The notes beneath the pieces were generated by a model. That model ran no database searches. It worked only from the letters and a program-made list of their open reading frames with translations, and was not told the origin of the DNA. DNA of 64,000 nt, from positions 4,278,001 through 4,342,000 of the forward strand of contig NZ_AP026738.1 of the NCBI RefSeq assembly GCF_002157685.2, read 5' to 3'. Shown piece after piece: positions 1 to 8,679 of this stretch (position 1 is its first letter; each line of letters begins with the position of its first letter). The stretch is from Comamonas thiooxydans (GTDB taxonomy: Bacteria; Pseudomonadota; Gammaproteobacteria; Burkholderiales; Burkholderiaceae_C). Both the position numbers and the translations under genes were made by a program.

Positions 1-102
1 ATCTCCCAAGATCTGGCCACAGAACGGGCCACCCAGCACACGGCTGGCATCAATCACACGCACGCCTGCCAGCGCACCTGTACTCATTGGTTTATTCAGC
101 AT
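1..102 (-). CDS. CaiB/BaiF-type (family III) CoA-transferase, N-terminal fragment
   Basis: Partial gene cut by the left edge; only the first 34 codons are present. The translation has the typical beginning of a family III CoA-transferase: a short leader, then LAGVRVIDASRVLGGPFCGQ, the segment that forms the first strand and CoA-binding loop in CaiB/formyl-CoA transferase relatives. These enzymes move CoA between carboxylic acids. The ATG at 102 overlaps the end of the upstream beta-subunit gene (stop 92-94), so it is probably translationally coupled and the last visible gene of this operon. An in-frame ATG at 87 is an alternative start. Substrate cannot be judged from this fragment. Confidence 0.75.
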   Translation of the reverse strand, partial: MLNKPMSTGALAGVRVIDASRVLGGPFCGQILGD

Positions 103-847
103 GAGCAATCTCCTGGGTCAGCTGCTTGGCAAAATCGGGGTAAGTTTCCTGGAGCTCATTAAGTACCCGGCCTCTGAGCAACGAAAGAGTGGCTGCATCA
201 GGAGACGGGGTCACGCTCAGTTGTGGATCTACGTCGAAAGAAAAACCCGTTGCGGCTTGGATCTCGTCCAATGTGTGGCCGGGGTGCATATGCACAAGAC
301 GGAATCGTGCCTTCTTCGGGTCAAACATAAATAACCCAAGACTAGTGAGCAAGGCGTACGGACCACCTTTGCGGTAGACGCCAGGGTCACTAGTTCCAGG
401 TGCACTGATGAAGTCAACCTTGTCCACGAACACTCGTGGCGAATGCTCTTCACGAAACAGAATCACCTTGGGCACGGTGAAGTACAAGTAAGCAGAGCCA
501 AATGAGCCTGGCCAGCGCACGCGGGTGTTGGGGTACTCACCGATGCCGACGAGGTTGATGTTGCCCTGGCCATCGATCTGCCCGCCGCCCAGAAAAAATG
601 CATCAATACGCCCCTGGCCTGCGCAATCGAACAGCTCCGTCGAGCCATTAGTGAAAAGATTGTGCTTCACCGACCCGAGAATGGACAAGCGCACTGCAGG
701 CGCTTTGGCCACTTCCTTCTGCGCACGCAGCAACATGGCAGCCGCGGCAGGAATTGGCGAGGAAGCACCAACAGCCACATGGCGTGCCCCCTCCAGCAAC
801 GAAGCGATCGTGACGATCAACCGCTCCCGCAAAGTCACTGCGCTCAT
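92..847 (-). CDS. CoA-transferase family I beta-subunit-like protein (GctB/IpdB type)
   Basis: 251 residues from the ATG at 847, whose A-T-G-A overlaps the stop of the alpha-subunit gene; an upstream in-frame ATG at 868 lies inside that gene and is less likely. The sequence has a GGGQIDGQGNINLVGIGEYP stretch, then KVDFISAPGTSDPG and HMHPGHTLDEIQAATGF near the C-terminus, all typical of beta subunits of glutaconate CoA-transferase-like heterodimers. I do not see the S-E-N-G motif of succinyl-CoA:3-oxoacid transferases. The same fold includes IpdB, which acts with IpdA as a hydrolase on a CoA-linked diketone in steroid breakdown, so transferase versus hydrolase is open. It should act with the product of 844-1656. 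Confidence 0.85.
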   Translation of the reverse strand: MSAVTLRERLIVTIASLLEGARHVAVGASSPIPAAAAMLLRAQKEVAKAPAVRLSILGSVKHNLFTNGSTELFDCAGQGRIDAFFLGGGQIDGQGNINLVGIGEYPNTRVRWPGSFGSAYLYFTVPKVILFREEHSPRVFVDKVDFISAPGTSDPGVYRKGGPYALLTSLGLFMFDPKKARFRLVHMHPGHTLDEIQAATGFSFDVDPQLSVTPSPDAATLSLLRGRVLNELQETYPDFAKQLTQEIAHAE

Positions 848-1656
848 GCGTACACCTCCGCAATCCATTGCTGAAATCCCTCTTCGGTTCTTGCTTCTTG
901 CGCATAGCGCTGCAGCGCGGCCGTGTCGGGCGCGTACTCACCCCAGAGACCATAGGGCCAGGCGCCTTTCTCGGCCAACGCAATGCCGTCGACATAGATG
1001 GCCGGCAGCACACCAGCAGCCATGACCTCATCGTCCAACAATCGATGATCGACGATACGTTCCACCGTCACAAAGGTCTTGCGACTGGCATATGCCATTG
1101 CCGCAAGCTCGCGCCTACGACCGATCCAGACATTACCCTCTCGATCCGCCATAGGAGCATGAAAGACCGATATATCGGGATGCAGCGCAGGAATCGCAAC
1201 AACCGGATCCGGCTCAATAGCAAACAAGTTCTGCATGACGCGCCAGTCCGAGCGGTGCATCAGTACGTCCGTACCGATCAGGCCACGCAGCGTGGTAAAC
1301 GGCGAGCCTTTCTGAGCAGCCATCAAACCAGCATGAATGGCCGGACAGGTGCTGTCTTTCATCTGAATCGAGCGGTTGATGATGGCACGCATAAAACATG
1401 GTGCCCCTCCAGCTTCCCCGAGGCTTACAGCGCTAGTTTCTAAGCTGCGAACCAACCCGGCGCCGATCAGAATATCGAACGATAGACCTGCCGTTGGTAC
1501 TCCCACCAGATCCAGATTGTGCGGCGCTTGGCGTAGCAATGCAGGAACGATGGCCATGGGCACGCCGGCATAATCAACCGGCATGGCAAGCCGGCAACCA
1601 TCGCTGATTTGCGCGGCAATATCTTCCACGCTCATCTCTGCCATTGTCTGTGGCAT
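844..1656 (-). CDS. CoA-transferase family I alpha-subunit-like protein (GctA/IpdA type)
   Basis: 270 residues, the usual size for an alpha subunit of a two-subunit family I CoA-transferase. Start is the ATG at 1656, with AAGGAGA seven bases upstream. Visible family features are the N-terminal glycine-poor strand region VPMAIVPALLRQAP, the central GLIGTDVLMHR and the DISVFHAPMADREGNVWIG segment that packs against the CoA site. It overlaps the beta-subunit gene by four bases, so the two are made together. It is the first gene of a three-gene unit starting about 470 bases downstream of the Bug/aminotransferase operon. Likely role: activating the acid end product of the upstream pathway to its CoA ester; an IpdA-like hydrolytic role is possible. 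Confidence 0.85.
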   Translation of the reverse strand: MPQTMAEMSVEDIAAQISDGCRLAMPVDYAGVPMAIVPALLRQAPHNLDLVGVPTAGLSFDILIGAGLVRSLETSAVSLGEAGGAPCFMRAIINRSIQMKDSTCPAIHAGLMAAQKGSPFTTLRGLIGTDVLMHRSDWRVMQNLFAIEPDPVVAIPALHPDISVFHAPMADREGNVWIGRRRELAAMAYASRKTFVTVERIVDHRLLDDEVMAAGVLPAIYVDGIALAEKGAWPYGLWGEYAPDTAALQRYAQEARTEEGFQQWIAEVYA

Positions 1657-2129
1657 GTTGTCTCCTTACTTTCTCTAGATTTTCAAGCCCTCTTCACCCG
1701 AGAGCTTTTCTCATCATAAATATCTAAGTTTTTTGATGAAAACGAATATTTAAACCACTCAGCATCGGAAAAACCGATGCTAAAGTCAATCAGGGATGAT
1801 GCCTTCCTGTTAAAAGAGCCAACCGATGCATCACAGCCTCACTCTTGAACTATTAGCTATAACGTTAGTCATCCATAGTTGAAATTACTCTCAACCGGCC
1901 ATGAATACATACTCAGTCCATGGAAAATATTTAGGCTCAATCCCGACGCGTTAAGATCAACCCTGCTCAGAGCATTCTGAGAGAGCTTCGACTCACGTGC
2001 CTATTAATGTGTAATACCTACTACAACGGATTGCTTTGCTGAAGGCCTCCGACACCTCGGTATTCCGAATGTCGCTAAGGCTCCCGGCTTTGGATTAGGC
2101 GGGCACCGTTTATTTAGGTGCGAGCTCGA
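1657..2129. other. intergenic region with inverted repeat, no gene seen
   Basis: AT-rich spacer of 473 bases between the CoA-transferase genes and the Bug receptor gene, both minus strand. I find no convincing gene. It contains the inverted repeat at 1761-1781, and at 2104-2121 a weak GCACC/GGTGC hairpin without a T-tract that could lie at the 3' end of the receptor transcript. The promoter of the CoA-transferase unit is expected here. Confidence 0.5.
1761..1781. promoter_or_regulatory. perfect inverted repeat, candidate LysR operator
   Basis: AGCATCGG and CCGATGCT are perfect 8-base arms around AAAAA, and the core holds a T-N11-A arrangement as in LysR-type boxes. It lies 105 bases upstream of the CoA-transferase alpha start. 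A related sequence occurs at 9947-9972 between the aminotransferase gene and the divergent LysR gene, which points to that regulator. Binding is inferred. Confidence 0.45.
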
Positions 2130-3092
2130 TTAGTTCTGAACCAAACCAGAATTGATAATGAGAGGTGTCCAAGTTGCAAAATCTGATGCCATGACATTGG
2201 AGAAGTCGGTTGCGCCCTTATATTCCACCTCTATGATTTTTGAGATCTTTTCTCTGACTGAAGGATTTGCTAGCGTCTTCTGGATAGCATCTTGAAAACG
2301 CGCATTGAATGCGGCACTGGCCCTGCTGGAGCCAAGGAACCCTAGCCAAAGCTCAGCCTCTACATTCGAGATACCTTGCTCTGCCATTGTCGGAACATCG
2401 GAAAGTAGCGGAAATCGCTTGTGACCGAAGACACCGAGGACCTTTAGCTTCTTGCCTTTGTGACGCTCCACAAAGTCGCTTGCTGTATCGATCCCTGCAT
2501 CCAACTGCCCGCCCATCAAGTCGTTCGCCATAGGAGCCCCTCCCTGGTAGCCGATTGGATTAGGCTTGAGCCTGGTCGCTGTAGCGAATCGCAAACCAGC
2601 CAAATGAGTCAACGAACCCGGTCCCATGTTTCCGTAAACGAGATCACCTTCTTGCTTACGCGTAAGTATGAACTCCTTGACGTTATGTGCCTTGTGCCCA
2701 TAGGACACAGCCAAAGCCGCAGGCATTGTGCCGACTTGTGCCAGACCTACGAAATCCTCTTTGAACCGAAATTCCTTCGCATTCTGAAAAACGATGGAAT
2801 TCACCAGCACACCGTTGAAGGCGAACACCACCGCGGCACCGTCTCCCTGGGAATTTTTCAATGCCGACAACGCGATGCGGCCTCCAGCTCCTGGCTTGTT
2901 TTCTACGATAGCCAAGCGCCCCGTGTGTTCCTTGAGACCATCCGTCAGCATACGTGCAATGACATCAGCAGTGCCTCCAGCAGAATAAGGAACAATCACG
3001 CGTAAAGGCATGCTTTGCGCATGGGATGCTAAGGGTGCGCTTGTGCAAAGTGCGGCAAGTGAAAGTGCGATGTAGTACCTACGATTTTTCAC
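2130..3092 (-). CDS. Bug/TctC-family periplasmic substrate-binding protein
   Basis: Binding protein of the Bug family, which captures carboxylates or related small molecules in the periplasm. A GTG at 3092, with GGAG seven bases upstream, gives 320 residues and a clean signal peptide (KNRRYYIALSLAALCTSAP ending ASHAQS); the longer reading from 3158 adds a charged N-terminus unlike a secretion signal and is rejected. Family hallmarks: RVIVPYSAGGTADVIARML near the mature N-terminus, VENKPGAGGRIAL, and the DVPTMAEQG motif in the second lobe. It is the last gene of the aminotransferase operon, 223 bases after another Bug gene. No TctA/TctB membrane genes are present in the window, as is common for these receptors. 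Confidence 0.9.
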   Translation of the reverse strand: MKNRRYYIALSLAALCTSAPLASHAQSMPLRVIVPYSAGGTADVIARMLTDGLKEHTGRLAIVENKPGAGGRIALSALKNSQGDGAAVVFAFNGVLVNSIVFQNAKEFRFKEDFVGLAQVGTMPAALAVSYGHKAHNVKEFILTRKQEGDLVYGNMGPGSLTHLAGLRFATATRLKPNPIGYQGGAPMANDLMGGQLDAGIDTASDFVERHKGKKLKVLGVFGHKRFPLLSDVPTMAEQGISNVEAELWLGFLGSSRASAAFNARFQDAIQKTLANPSVREKISKIIEVEYKGATDFSNVMASDFATWTPLIINSGLVQN

Positions 3093-3228
3093 TATCTGTC
3101 TCCTTTTATCCGTACTCTTTCTTGAAAGAGAAGGATTTTCTTGTGCATTGAATTTCACTCATTCGTAAAATTTGAATAAGTCAGACCCATCATCTCCTTA
3201 ACAGATTACTCTGTTCATTTCATTCAAT

Positions 3229-3244
3229 AAAAATTCGAATTTTT
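3229..3244. repeat. 16-base AT-rich palindrome
   Basis: AAAAATTCGAATTTTT, a perfect palindrome in the 223-base spacer between the two Bug genes. It could be an operator or the loop-free core of a processing site, or simple AT-rich drift; there is no T-tract of terminator type. Confidence 0.3.
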
Positions 3245-3315
3245 CAAATCAGAACATTAATTGATTCCAATTCAATTAAGCGAATATCAAAATCACCTAT
3301 TTTCTCTAAAAAATA

Positions 3316-4305
3316 TCATTCAGCCTTAATATTGGCCTGCCTTATGATTTTCCCATTCTTCTCATAGGCAGATTGCATGGCTGCCGCAAACTGAGCTGCG
3401 GTTTGACTAAGTGCAATGTTGTCCAGCTTCTGTACCCGGTCACGCAAATCGGGCTGCTGCAACAATAGGTTGATTTCGATATTCAAGCGCTGCACGACTT
3501 CATGAGGCATACCGGCCGGAGCAACAAAACCGAAAAGCGAAGTCATATTGGCATCAGCATGACCGAGCTCGGCTAGAGTTGGCACGTCGGATACCGCAGG
3601 CAGACGCGCCGGAGAACCCACCGCAATGATCCGCAGCTTTTTTCGTTGAATCAGAGCGTTTACCGGCTCCGAGGGGTTGATCAACAGAATGTCATACTGC
3701 GCGCCCACTGCATCAGGGAGCAGTTGTGAATCGCCTTTGTATGGGATGGGAACTAGGTTGGCTCCGGTCTGGCGGCGCAGTTGCTCGATGATGATATGAC
3801 CAACCGAGCCAAATCCCAGGCAGGCCATAGTCACACTACCCGACTTGGCTTGCACAAAGGCATCTGCAAGTGTTTTCCCTTTGAATGCTTCCGTAGCACA
3901 GACATACACCGGCGAATACATGACCGGTGCCACTGGAATGATGTCCTTCATGGGATCGAACCCGACCTTCATGAGATGCGGACTCAGCGTGATCGGACTG
4001 ATAGGCGTAAACGCGAAGGTGTGACCGTCGCCGCCCCCTTTGACCATGGCATCGATGCCCATGGTCCCTGCAGCTCCAGGACGATTGTCCACCACTATGG
4101 ATTGCCCAACAGCTACAGCCAGTCGTTGAGCTATCAAGCGCGCGATAATGTCAGAGACGCCGCCAGCAGAATAAGGAACGATCAGGCGCAGTGGCTTTTG
4201 AGGCCAGCTGCCCGACGCAAGTGCTTTCTCTGCGATGCCCCAGACGGCAGTCGATGCGAGAAATCTCAACGCCAGACGTCGCTCTTTGTTGAATTGATTT
4301 TTCAT
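3316..4305 (-). CDS. Bug/TctC-family periplasmic substrate-binding protein
   Basis: 329-residue Bug-family receptor. The N-terminus has twin arginine residues (KERRLALRFLAS) followed by a hydrophobic stretch ending near ALASGSWP, so export through Sec or possibly Tat is plausible. Motifs seen: RLIVPYSAGGVSDIIARLI, VVDNRPGAAGTMGIDAM and DVPTLAEL. Its ATG overlaps the stop of the M20 amidohydrolase gene by four bases (ATGA), tying the receptor to that enzyme: it may deliver the amide the enzyme cleaves. The sequence is clearly different from the neighbouring Bug protein, so this is not a recent duplication. Confidence 0.9.
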   Translation of the reverse strand: MKNQFNKERRLALRFLASTAVWGIAEKALASGSWPQKPLRLIVPYSAGGVSDIIARLIAQRLAVAVGQSIVVDNRPGAAGTMGIDAMVKGGGDGHTFAFTPISPITLSPHLMKVGFDPMKDIIPVAPVMYSPVYVCATEAFKGKTLADAFVQAKSGSVTMACLGFGSVGHIIIEQLRRQTGANLVPIPYKGDSQLLPDAVGAQYDILLINPSEPVNALIQRKKLRIIAVGSPARLPAVSDVPTLAELGHADANMTSLFGFVAPAGMPHEVVQRLNIEINLLLQQPDLRDRVQKLDNIALSQTAAQFAAAMQSAYEKNGKIIRQANIKAE

Positions 4306-5531
4306 TGAACTTCCTTGTGGCTATCGGCAAACCAGCGACGCACTAGGCGATCCCAGAAACGGGCACCCAATGCAATGTTGTCGTCGTTGAAGTCATAGGA
4401 GGGGCTGTGCAAGTTGATGCCTGGCTGGCCGTTGGTTCCATTTCCTATGAAGCCGTAGGCGCCTGGAACTTGCTCAAGCATGAAGCCGAAGTCTTCGGCC
4501 GTCATAGCGGGCTGCACATCCGTATTTGCATTGGCATCTCCCACTAGTTCACGCATTACATCGCCCATAAAGCGTGCTTCATCCGATGTATTGCAGGTGC
4601 TGGGATAGCCTGGCTTCCACAACACGGTGGCCATGGCACCGTGTGCTGCTGCCACATGAGTCGCTATACGCTCAACCCCGTCCAGCATGCGCTGCAGCGT
4701 CTGCGATGAAAGCGTGCGACAGGTTCCATAAATGGCGGCATCGTCCGGAATGATGTTCTCTACTGTGCCCGACTCGATTTTCCCCACAGTGAGCGCCACG
4801 CTATCGAGCGGATCAGTTGCACGTGACACCAGCGACTGCAGTTGGCCGACGATGGCACAGGCTACAGGGATAGGGTCGATGGTGGTATGCGGAAGCGCCG
4901 CATGCCCACCGCGCCCACGAACACGAATCTCGAAGCGATTTGCAGATGCCATAATGGCCCCCGCCCTTACGCCCATTGCACCTGCCGGCAGCGTAGGCCA
5001 GTTATGCAGAGCAAACACGGCGTCGCAGGGGAACAGAGTGAAAAGCCCCTCCTCCATCATCACCCGTGCTCCTGCGCCGCCCTCTTCGCCGGGCTGAAAG
5101 ATCAAATGCACCGTACCTTCAAAGTCCGCTCGCTTGGCCAGTAACGTGGCAGCCCCCAACAGCATGGCCGTGTGCCCATCATGGCCACAGGCATGCATGC
5201 AGCCGTCACTCGTACTCTTGTGCAGGAATGTGTTCAGTTCCTGGATGGGCAAGGCATCCATATCTGCGCGAATGCCTATAGCGCGTATCGCCCCATCAGC
5301 ATTGGACTTTCGCCCCTGAATAGTTGCCACGATGCCGGTCCGTGCCAGCCCTCGGTGCACTGGTACACCCAGAGCGCCTAAATAGGTAGCGATCCTGTCA
5401 GCCGTGCGATGCTCCTGAAACTTAAGCTCGGGATGCGAATGCAGATCGCGACGCAGTTCAAGCAGCTCTCCTAAATAGGGTGAAATATCGGGGCTTTCGG
5501 GCTGAGGAGCACAAGAAAAAGTGTTCAGCAT
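4302..5531 (-). CDS. M20-family amidohydrolase (hippurate hydrolase / N-acyl amino acid deacylase type)
   Basis: 409 residues, normal for M20D metallo-amidohydrolases, which cleave N-acyl or N-carbamoyl amino acids in the cytoplasm. Metal-binding motifs are present: ACGHDGHTAMLLGAA (Cys/His ligands), FQPGEEGGAGARVM (the E-E pair with the general base), ALHNWP and, near the C-terminus, NLHSPSYDFND. An inner dimerisation domain with VRGRGGHAALPH sits between the two halves of the catalytic domain. It lies 10 bases downstream of the aldehyde dehydrogenase gene and overlaps a Bug receptor gene. In this operon it would release a free amino acid from an N-acyl precursor for the aminotransferase; the exact substrate is not visible. 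Confidence 0.9.
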   Translation of the reverse strand: MLNTFSCAPQPESPDISPYLGELLELRRDLHSHPELKFQEHRTADRIATYLGALGVPVHRGLARTGIVATIQGRKSNADGAIRAIGIRADMDALPIQELNTFLHKSTSDGCMHACGHDGHTAMLLGAATLLAKRADFEGTVHLIFQPGEEGGAGARVMMEEGLFTLFPCDAVFALHNWPTLPAGAMGVRAGAIMASANRFEIRVRGRGGHAALPHTTIDPIPVACAIVGQLQSLVSRATDPLDSVALTVGKIESGTVENIIPDDAAIYGTCRTLSSQTLQRMLDGVERIATHVAAAHGAMATVLWKPGYPSTCNTSDEARFMGDVMRELVGDANANTDVQPAMTAEDFGFMLEQVPGAYGFIGNGTNGQPGINLHSPSYDFNDDNIALGARFWDRLVRRWFADSHKEVQ

Positions 5532-5541
5532 GAAAGCCTCA

Positions 5542-6981
5542 TTAATGATTACGAACGACGATGGATCGCACGTTCAAATAAGCTTCTAGGGCTTCGGCCC
5601 CCCCTTCCGAACCGTAGCCTGAGTCCTTGATCCCACCAAATGGCAACTCCGGGCTAGTAGAGGCCGGCATGTTCAGCCACATCATTCCCACTTCCACCTT
5701 TCGCGACAGCAGATCCGCATTCTTCAGCGACTCAGTGAACCCGTATCCAGCCAGCCCGAATGGCAAACGGTTCGCTTCAGCGATCGCATCATTCAGATTT
5801 TTGAAAGAGCGGATGGACGCGATAGGTCCGAAGGGCTCTTCATTAAAGACCTTTGCTGACAGCGGCACTTCCGCGAGCACCGTTGGTGCCCAGAAGTTGC
5901 CCGTGGTCCCCAAGCGCTCTCCGCCCGCCAACAGTTGCCCTCCTTGCCTCTGGGCATCGTCAACAAACTCGGCCATCGCCTCTAGCCGTCGTGGATTCGC
6001 AAGTGGCCCCATCTCTGACTGAGGCTCAAGACCATTGCCCACTATCAAGCCACTCGCGTATCGAGAAAGCGCTTCCGAAAATGGTTGGACAACACTGTCA
6101 TGCACCAGGAAGCGCGTCGGTGCGATGCAGACTTGTCCTGCATTGCGGAACTTGGCAAAACCCGTGGACTTCACCGCAAGGTCCAGATCGGCATCCTCGC
6201 AAACGATCACAGGGGCATGACCTCCCAGCTCCATCGTCACACGCTTCATATGCGCACCCGCGAGCGCTGCCAGTTGTTTGCCGACTCCGGTAGAGCCGGT
6301 AAACGTAACCTTACGGATCACGGGATGGACGATGAGATAGCTCGATATCTCCCCAGGGTTTCCATAGACCAATCCCAGTACGCCCGCCGGCAATCCAGCA
6401 TCAGCAAATGCCGCAATCAATGCCGCAGGTGCTGCCGGCGTTTCTTCTGCCGCCTTTGCGATCACTGAACAGCCCGCCGCCAATGCGGGGCCTAGCTTCA
6501 ACACCAGCTGATTGATGGGAAAGTTCCATGGCGTAAAAGCAGCCACCGGTCCCAGCGGATCACGAACCACCATTTGCCTTATGGAATGGTCGCGCCGCGA
6601 TGGAACGAGGCGGCCGTACACTCGGGAGCCTTCGTCCGCAAACCACTCGATGATGTCGGCCGCCGCCATAATCTCGGCTTTGGCTTCTGCCAATGGCTTG
6701 CCCTGCTCCTGAGTAAGCAGACGGGCAATATCAGCGGCCCGCTCGCGGAGCAGCACAGCTACTTGGCGCATGATCTTGCCGCGTACTATGGGCAGCATAT
6801 CGCGCCAGATCTCAAAGCCACGCTGCGCCGCCGCCAGTGCAGCGTCAAGATCCTCCCGGCTGGCGCAAGCCACTCGACCGATCTCCACACCAGTTGCGGG
6901 ATTGAAAACAGGCAGCGTCGCACCGCCGGAAGCAGGCCGCCATCGGCCATCAATAAAGAGTTTGGTATCTGGATAAATCAT
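5542..6981 (-). CDS. NAD(P)-dependent aldehyde dehydrogenase, succinate-semialdehyde dehydrogenase-like
   Basis: 479 residues from the ATG at 6981 ([14 protein letters not shown]), which matches the start and length of GabD-type enzymes; the longer frame to 7083 adds a non-homologous extension. It oxidises an aldehyde to its acid. Seen: FTPWNFP nucleotide-site motif, [10 protein letters not shown], the [11 protein letters not shown] segment with the general-base glutamate, [11 protein letters not shown] with the catalytic cysteine, and EEPFGP near the C-terminus. It is the third gene of the operon, downstream of a ThDP-dependent 2-oxoacid decarboxylase-like enzyme, so its substrate is probably the aldehyde that enzyme makes. 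GabD relatives accept succinate or glutarate semialdehyde, but specificity is not proven. Confidence 0.9.
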   Translation of the reverse strand: MIYPDTKLFIDGRWRPASGGATLPVFNPATGVEIGRVACASREDLDAALAAAQRGFEIWRDMLPIVRGKIMRQVAVLLRERAADIARLLTQEQGKPLAEAKAEIMAAADIIEWFADEGSRVYGRLVPSRRDHSIRQMVVRDPLGPVAAFTPWNFPINQLVLKLGPALAAGCSVIAKAAEETPAAPAALIAAFADAGLPAGVLGLVYGNPGEISSYLIVHPVIRKVTFTGSTGVGKQLAALAGAHMKRVTMELGGHAPVIVCEDADLDLAVKSTGFAKFRNAGQVCIAPTRFLVHDSVVQPFSEALSRYASGLIVGNGLEPQSEMGPLANPRRLEAMAEFVDDAQRQGGQLLAGGERLGTTGNFWAPTVLAEVPLSAKVFNEEPFGPIASIRSFKNLNDAIAEANRLPFGLAGYGFTESLKNADLLSRKVEVGMMWLNMPASTSPELPFGGIKDSGYGSEGGAEALEAYLNVRSIVVRNH

Positions 6982-7087
6982 GGGTCCACCCTTGCCCTCG
7001 AGCGAACGGATGCGCCGGAAAGCTGAGCTACGGAAGTGGGAGCGAGAATTGCCGCTGAAGGTGATGACGGGCCACCCCGCCACGCGC

Positions 7088-8629
7088 TCAGATCATTAGT
7101 TCAATGAGAAACGGCCCCTCTTTGTCAAAGCTGCGTTGCATCAGGTCTGCGCAGGCCTCCAGCGTGGTCGCTCGGGCCGCCTCCACGCCCATTCCGTTCG
7201 CCATCCTCACCCAGTCCAGTGCAGGATTCCCCAAGTCGAGCATACTCATTGCCGTTTCGCCCGGCGTGGCGCCGACATTGGCATATTCGCCAATAAGAAT
7301 GTTGTATTTGCTGTTATTGAGAATGATGGTCGTCACAGGCAGTTGCTCACGCGCCTGTGTCCAAAGTGACTGCAGTGAATACATGGCCGACCCATCTGCT
7401 TGCAGATTGATGACGCGGCGCTGCTTTTTTGCGCCCAGTGCTGCGCCAGTGGCCACGGGCATGCCGTCCCCAATGGCTCCTCCAGCCAAGTGCAGCCAGT
7501 CATGCGCAGGTGCACCATGCGTGAACTTATAGAAGCCTCTTCCATAGGAGATGCTTTCATCGGAAACAATTGCGTTCTCTGGCATCACTGCCGCCAGCGT
7601 CTGAGCCAGTCCTTCGGGCGAGGGAGTGCCACGCACGGGCTCAGGCCTTGGCCCCGGGTCGGGCATGGGTACCTCTGCTGCCCCCAGCACTTTGACCAGC
7701 GCCTGCAGTGCTTCTACCGGGTCTTGGTCGGGCCGTGAAAGCGTCTGAAAAACAGCATCGCTACGGTGTTGGATCGATGGCATACCGGGGTAGCCGAAGA
7801 AGCCCACAGGCGGAGTTGCGTTTACCAAGATGATGTGGCGAAAGCTCTCCAGAGCTTTGATGGCGGCCTCCATGTTGTAGGGAACCCGCTCCAATTGCAG
7901 ATGACCTCGACCCCGTGCCACATGGGATGTGACATAGCTGGCCATCACTTTTGCACCTGTTGCCTGCGCGATTCGCCAGGCCAGCGCCTGCCCCTTCGCC
8001 AGCACGGCTGGGCCAGCCAACAAAATCAGCACATCAGCGTTGTCTCTCAGAGTACGGGCTGCACGCTCCACCGCGCCACCATCAATGGCCGGCGGCTGTG
8101 GTGCCTTCATAGCCTGCCCCACCACTCCACCTTCCTGCCACGACACATCGGCCGGCAATATCAAGGTGGCGACCTGTCCAGGGAAAGTGCTCGCAGCACG
8201 AACCGCAGCCGCCGCATCACGGCCGAGGTCTTCAGTACTGGTACTCGTGTGTACCCAGGCAGAGACCGTCTGTGCCATGCCTGCGGTGTCGCCTGTTAAG
8301 GGCGCATCGAAAGGGCGGTGGTACACCGCTTGGTCACCCACAATGTTGACGATGCCGCTGCGCGCACGTCGCGCGTTGTGCAAGTTGCCCATGCCGTTGG
8401 CCAAACCGGGCGCGCAGTGCAGCAATGTGCAGGCGGGCTTGCCTGCTAGGCGGTAATAACCGTCGGCCATCCCGGTTACAACGTTCTCCTGCAGGCCCAG
8501 CACACACTTCATGCCGGGGACTTGATCCAGTGCCGCAACAAAGTGCATTTCACTCGTTCCAGGGTTGGCAAAGCAGGTATCAATACCTGTGGCCAACAAT
8601 GTCTGTACTAGGCTCTTGGCTCCGTTCAT
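7088..8629 (-). CDS. ThDP-dependent enzyme, benzoylformate/2-oxoacid decarboxylase-like
   Basis: 513 residues with the three ThDP-enzyme domains. Related proteins are often labelled acetolactate synthase large subunit, but the active-site positions resemble benzoylformate decarboxylase: [10 protein letters not shown] (Thr25 where that enzyme has Ser26), Glu48 in [13 protein letters not shown] for ThDP activation, and His71 in [14 protein letters not shown], equivalent to its catalytic His70. The cofactor motif [15 protein letters not shown] followed by ILNN is in the C-terminal domain. No acetolactate synthase small-subunit gene is nearby. Between an aminotransferase gene and an aldehyde dehydrogenase gene, the natural reading is decarboxylation of a 2-oxo acid to an aldehyde. 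Carboligation cannot be excluded. Confidence 0.8.
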   Translation of the reverse strand: MNGAKSLVQTLLATGIDTCFANPGTSEMHFVAALDQVPGMKCVLGLQENVVTGMADGYYRLAGKPACTLLHCAPGLANGMGNLHNARRARSGIVNIVGDQAVYHRPFDAPLTGDTAGMAQTVSAWVHTSTSTEDLGRDAAAAVRAASTFPGQVATLILPADVSWQEGGVVGQAMKAPQPPAIDGGAVERAARTLRDNADVLILLAGPAVLAKGQALAWRIAQATGAKVMASYVTSHVARGRGHLQLERVPYNMEAAIKALESFRHIILVNATPPVGFFGYPGMPSIQHRSDAVFQTLSRPDQDPVEALQALVKVLGAAEVPMPDPGPRPEPVRGTPSPEGLAQTLAAVMPENAIVSDESISYGRGFYKFTHGAPAHDWLHLAGGAIGDGMPVATGAALGAKKQRRVINLQADGSAMYSLQSLWTQAREQLPVTTIILNNSKYNILIGEYANVGATPGETAMSMLDLGNPALDWVRMANGMGVEAARATTLEACADLMQRSFDKEGPFLIELMI

Positions 8630-8679
8630 ATCGCTGTTTCCTTGGTTCTATTTGTCGTATGTCTGATAAATGCAGGCAA

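Noticed and set aside
2460..3005. 181-codon plus-strand frame over the Bug gene
   Set aside because: Opposite strand of a confident receptor gene; no homology features.
7088..8629. Acetolactate synthase as the definite function
   Set aside because: Active-site residues and neighbouring genes fit a 2-oxoacid decarboxylase better; no small subunit gene.
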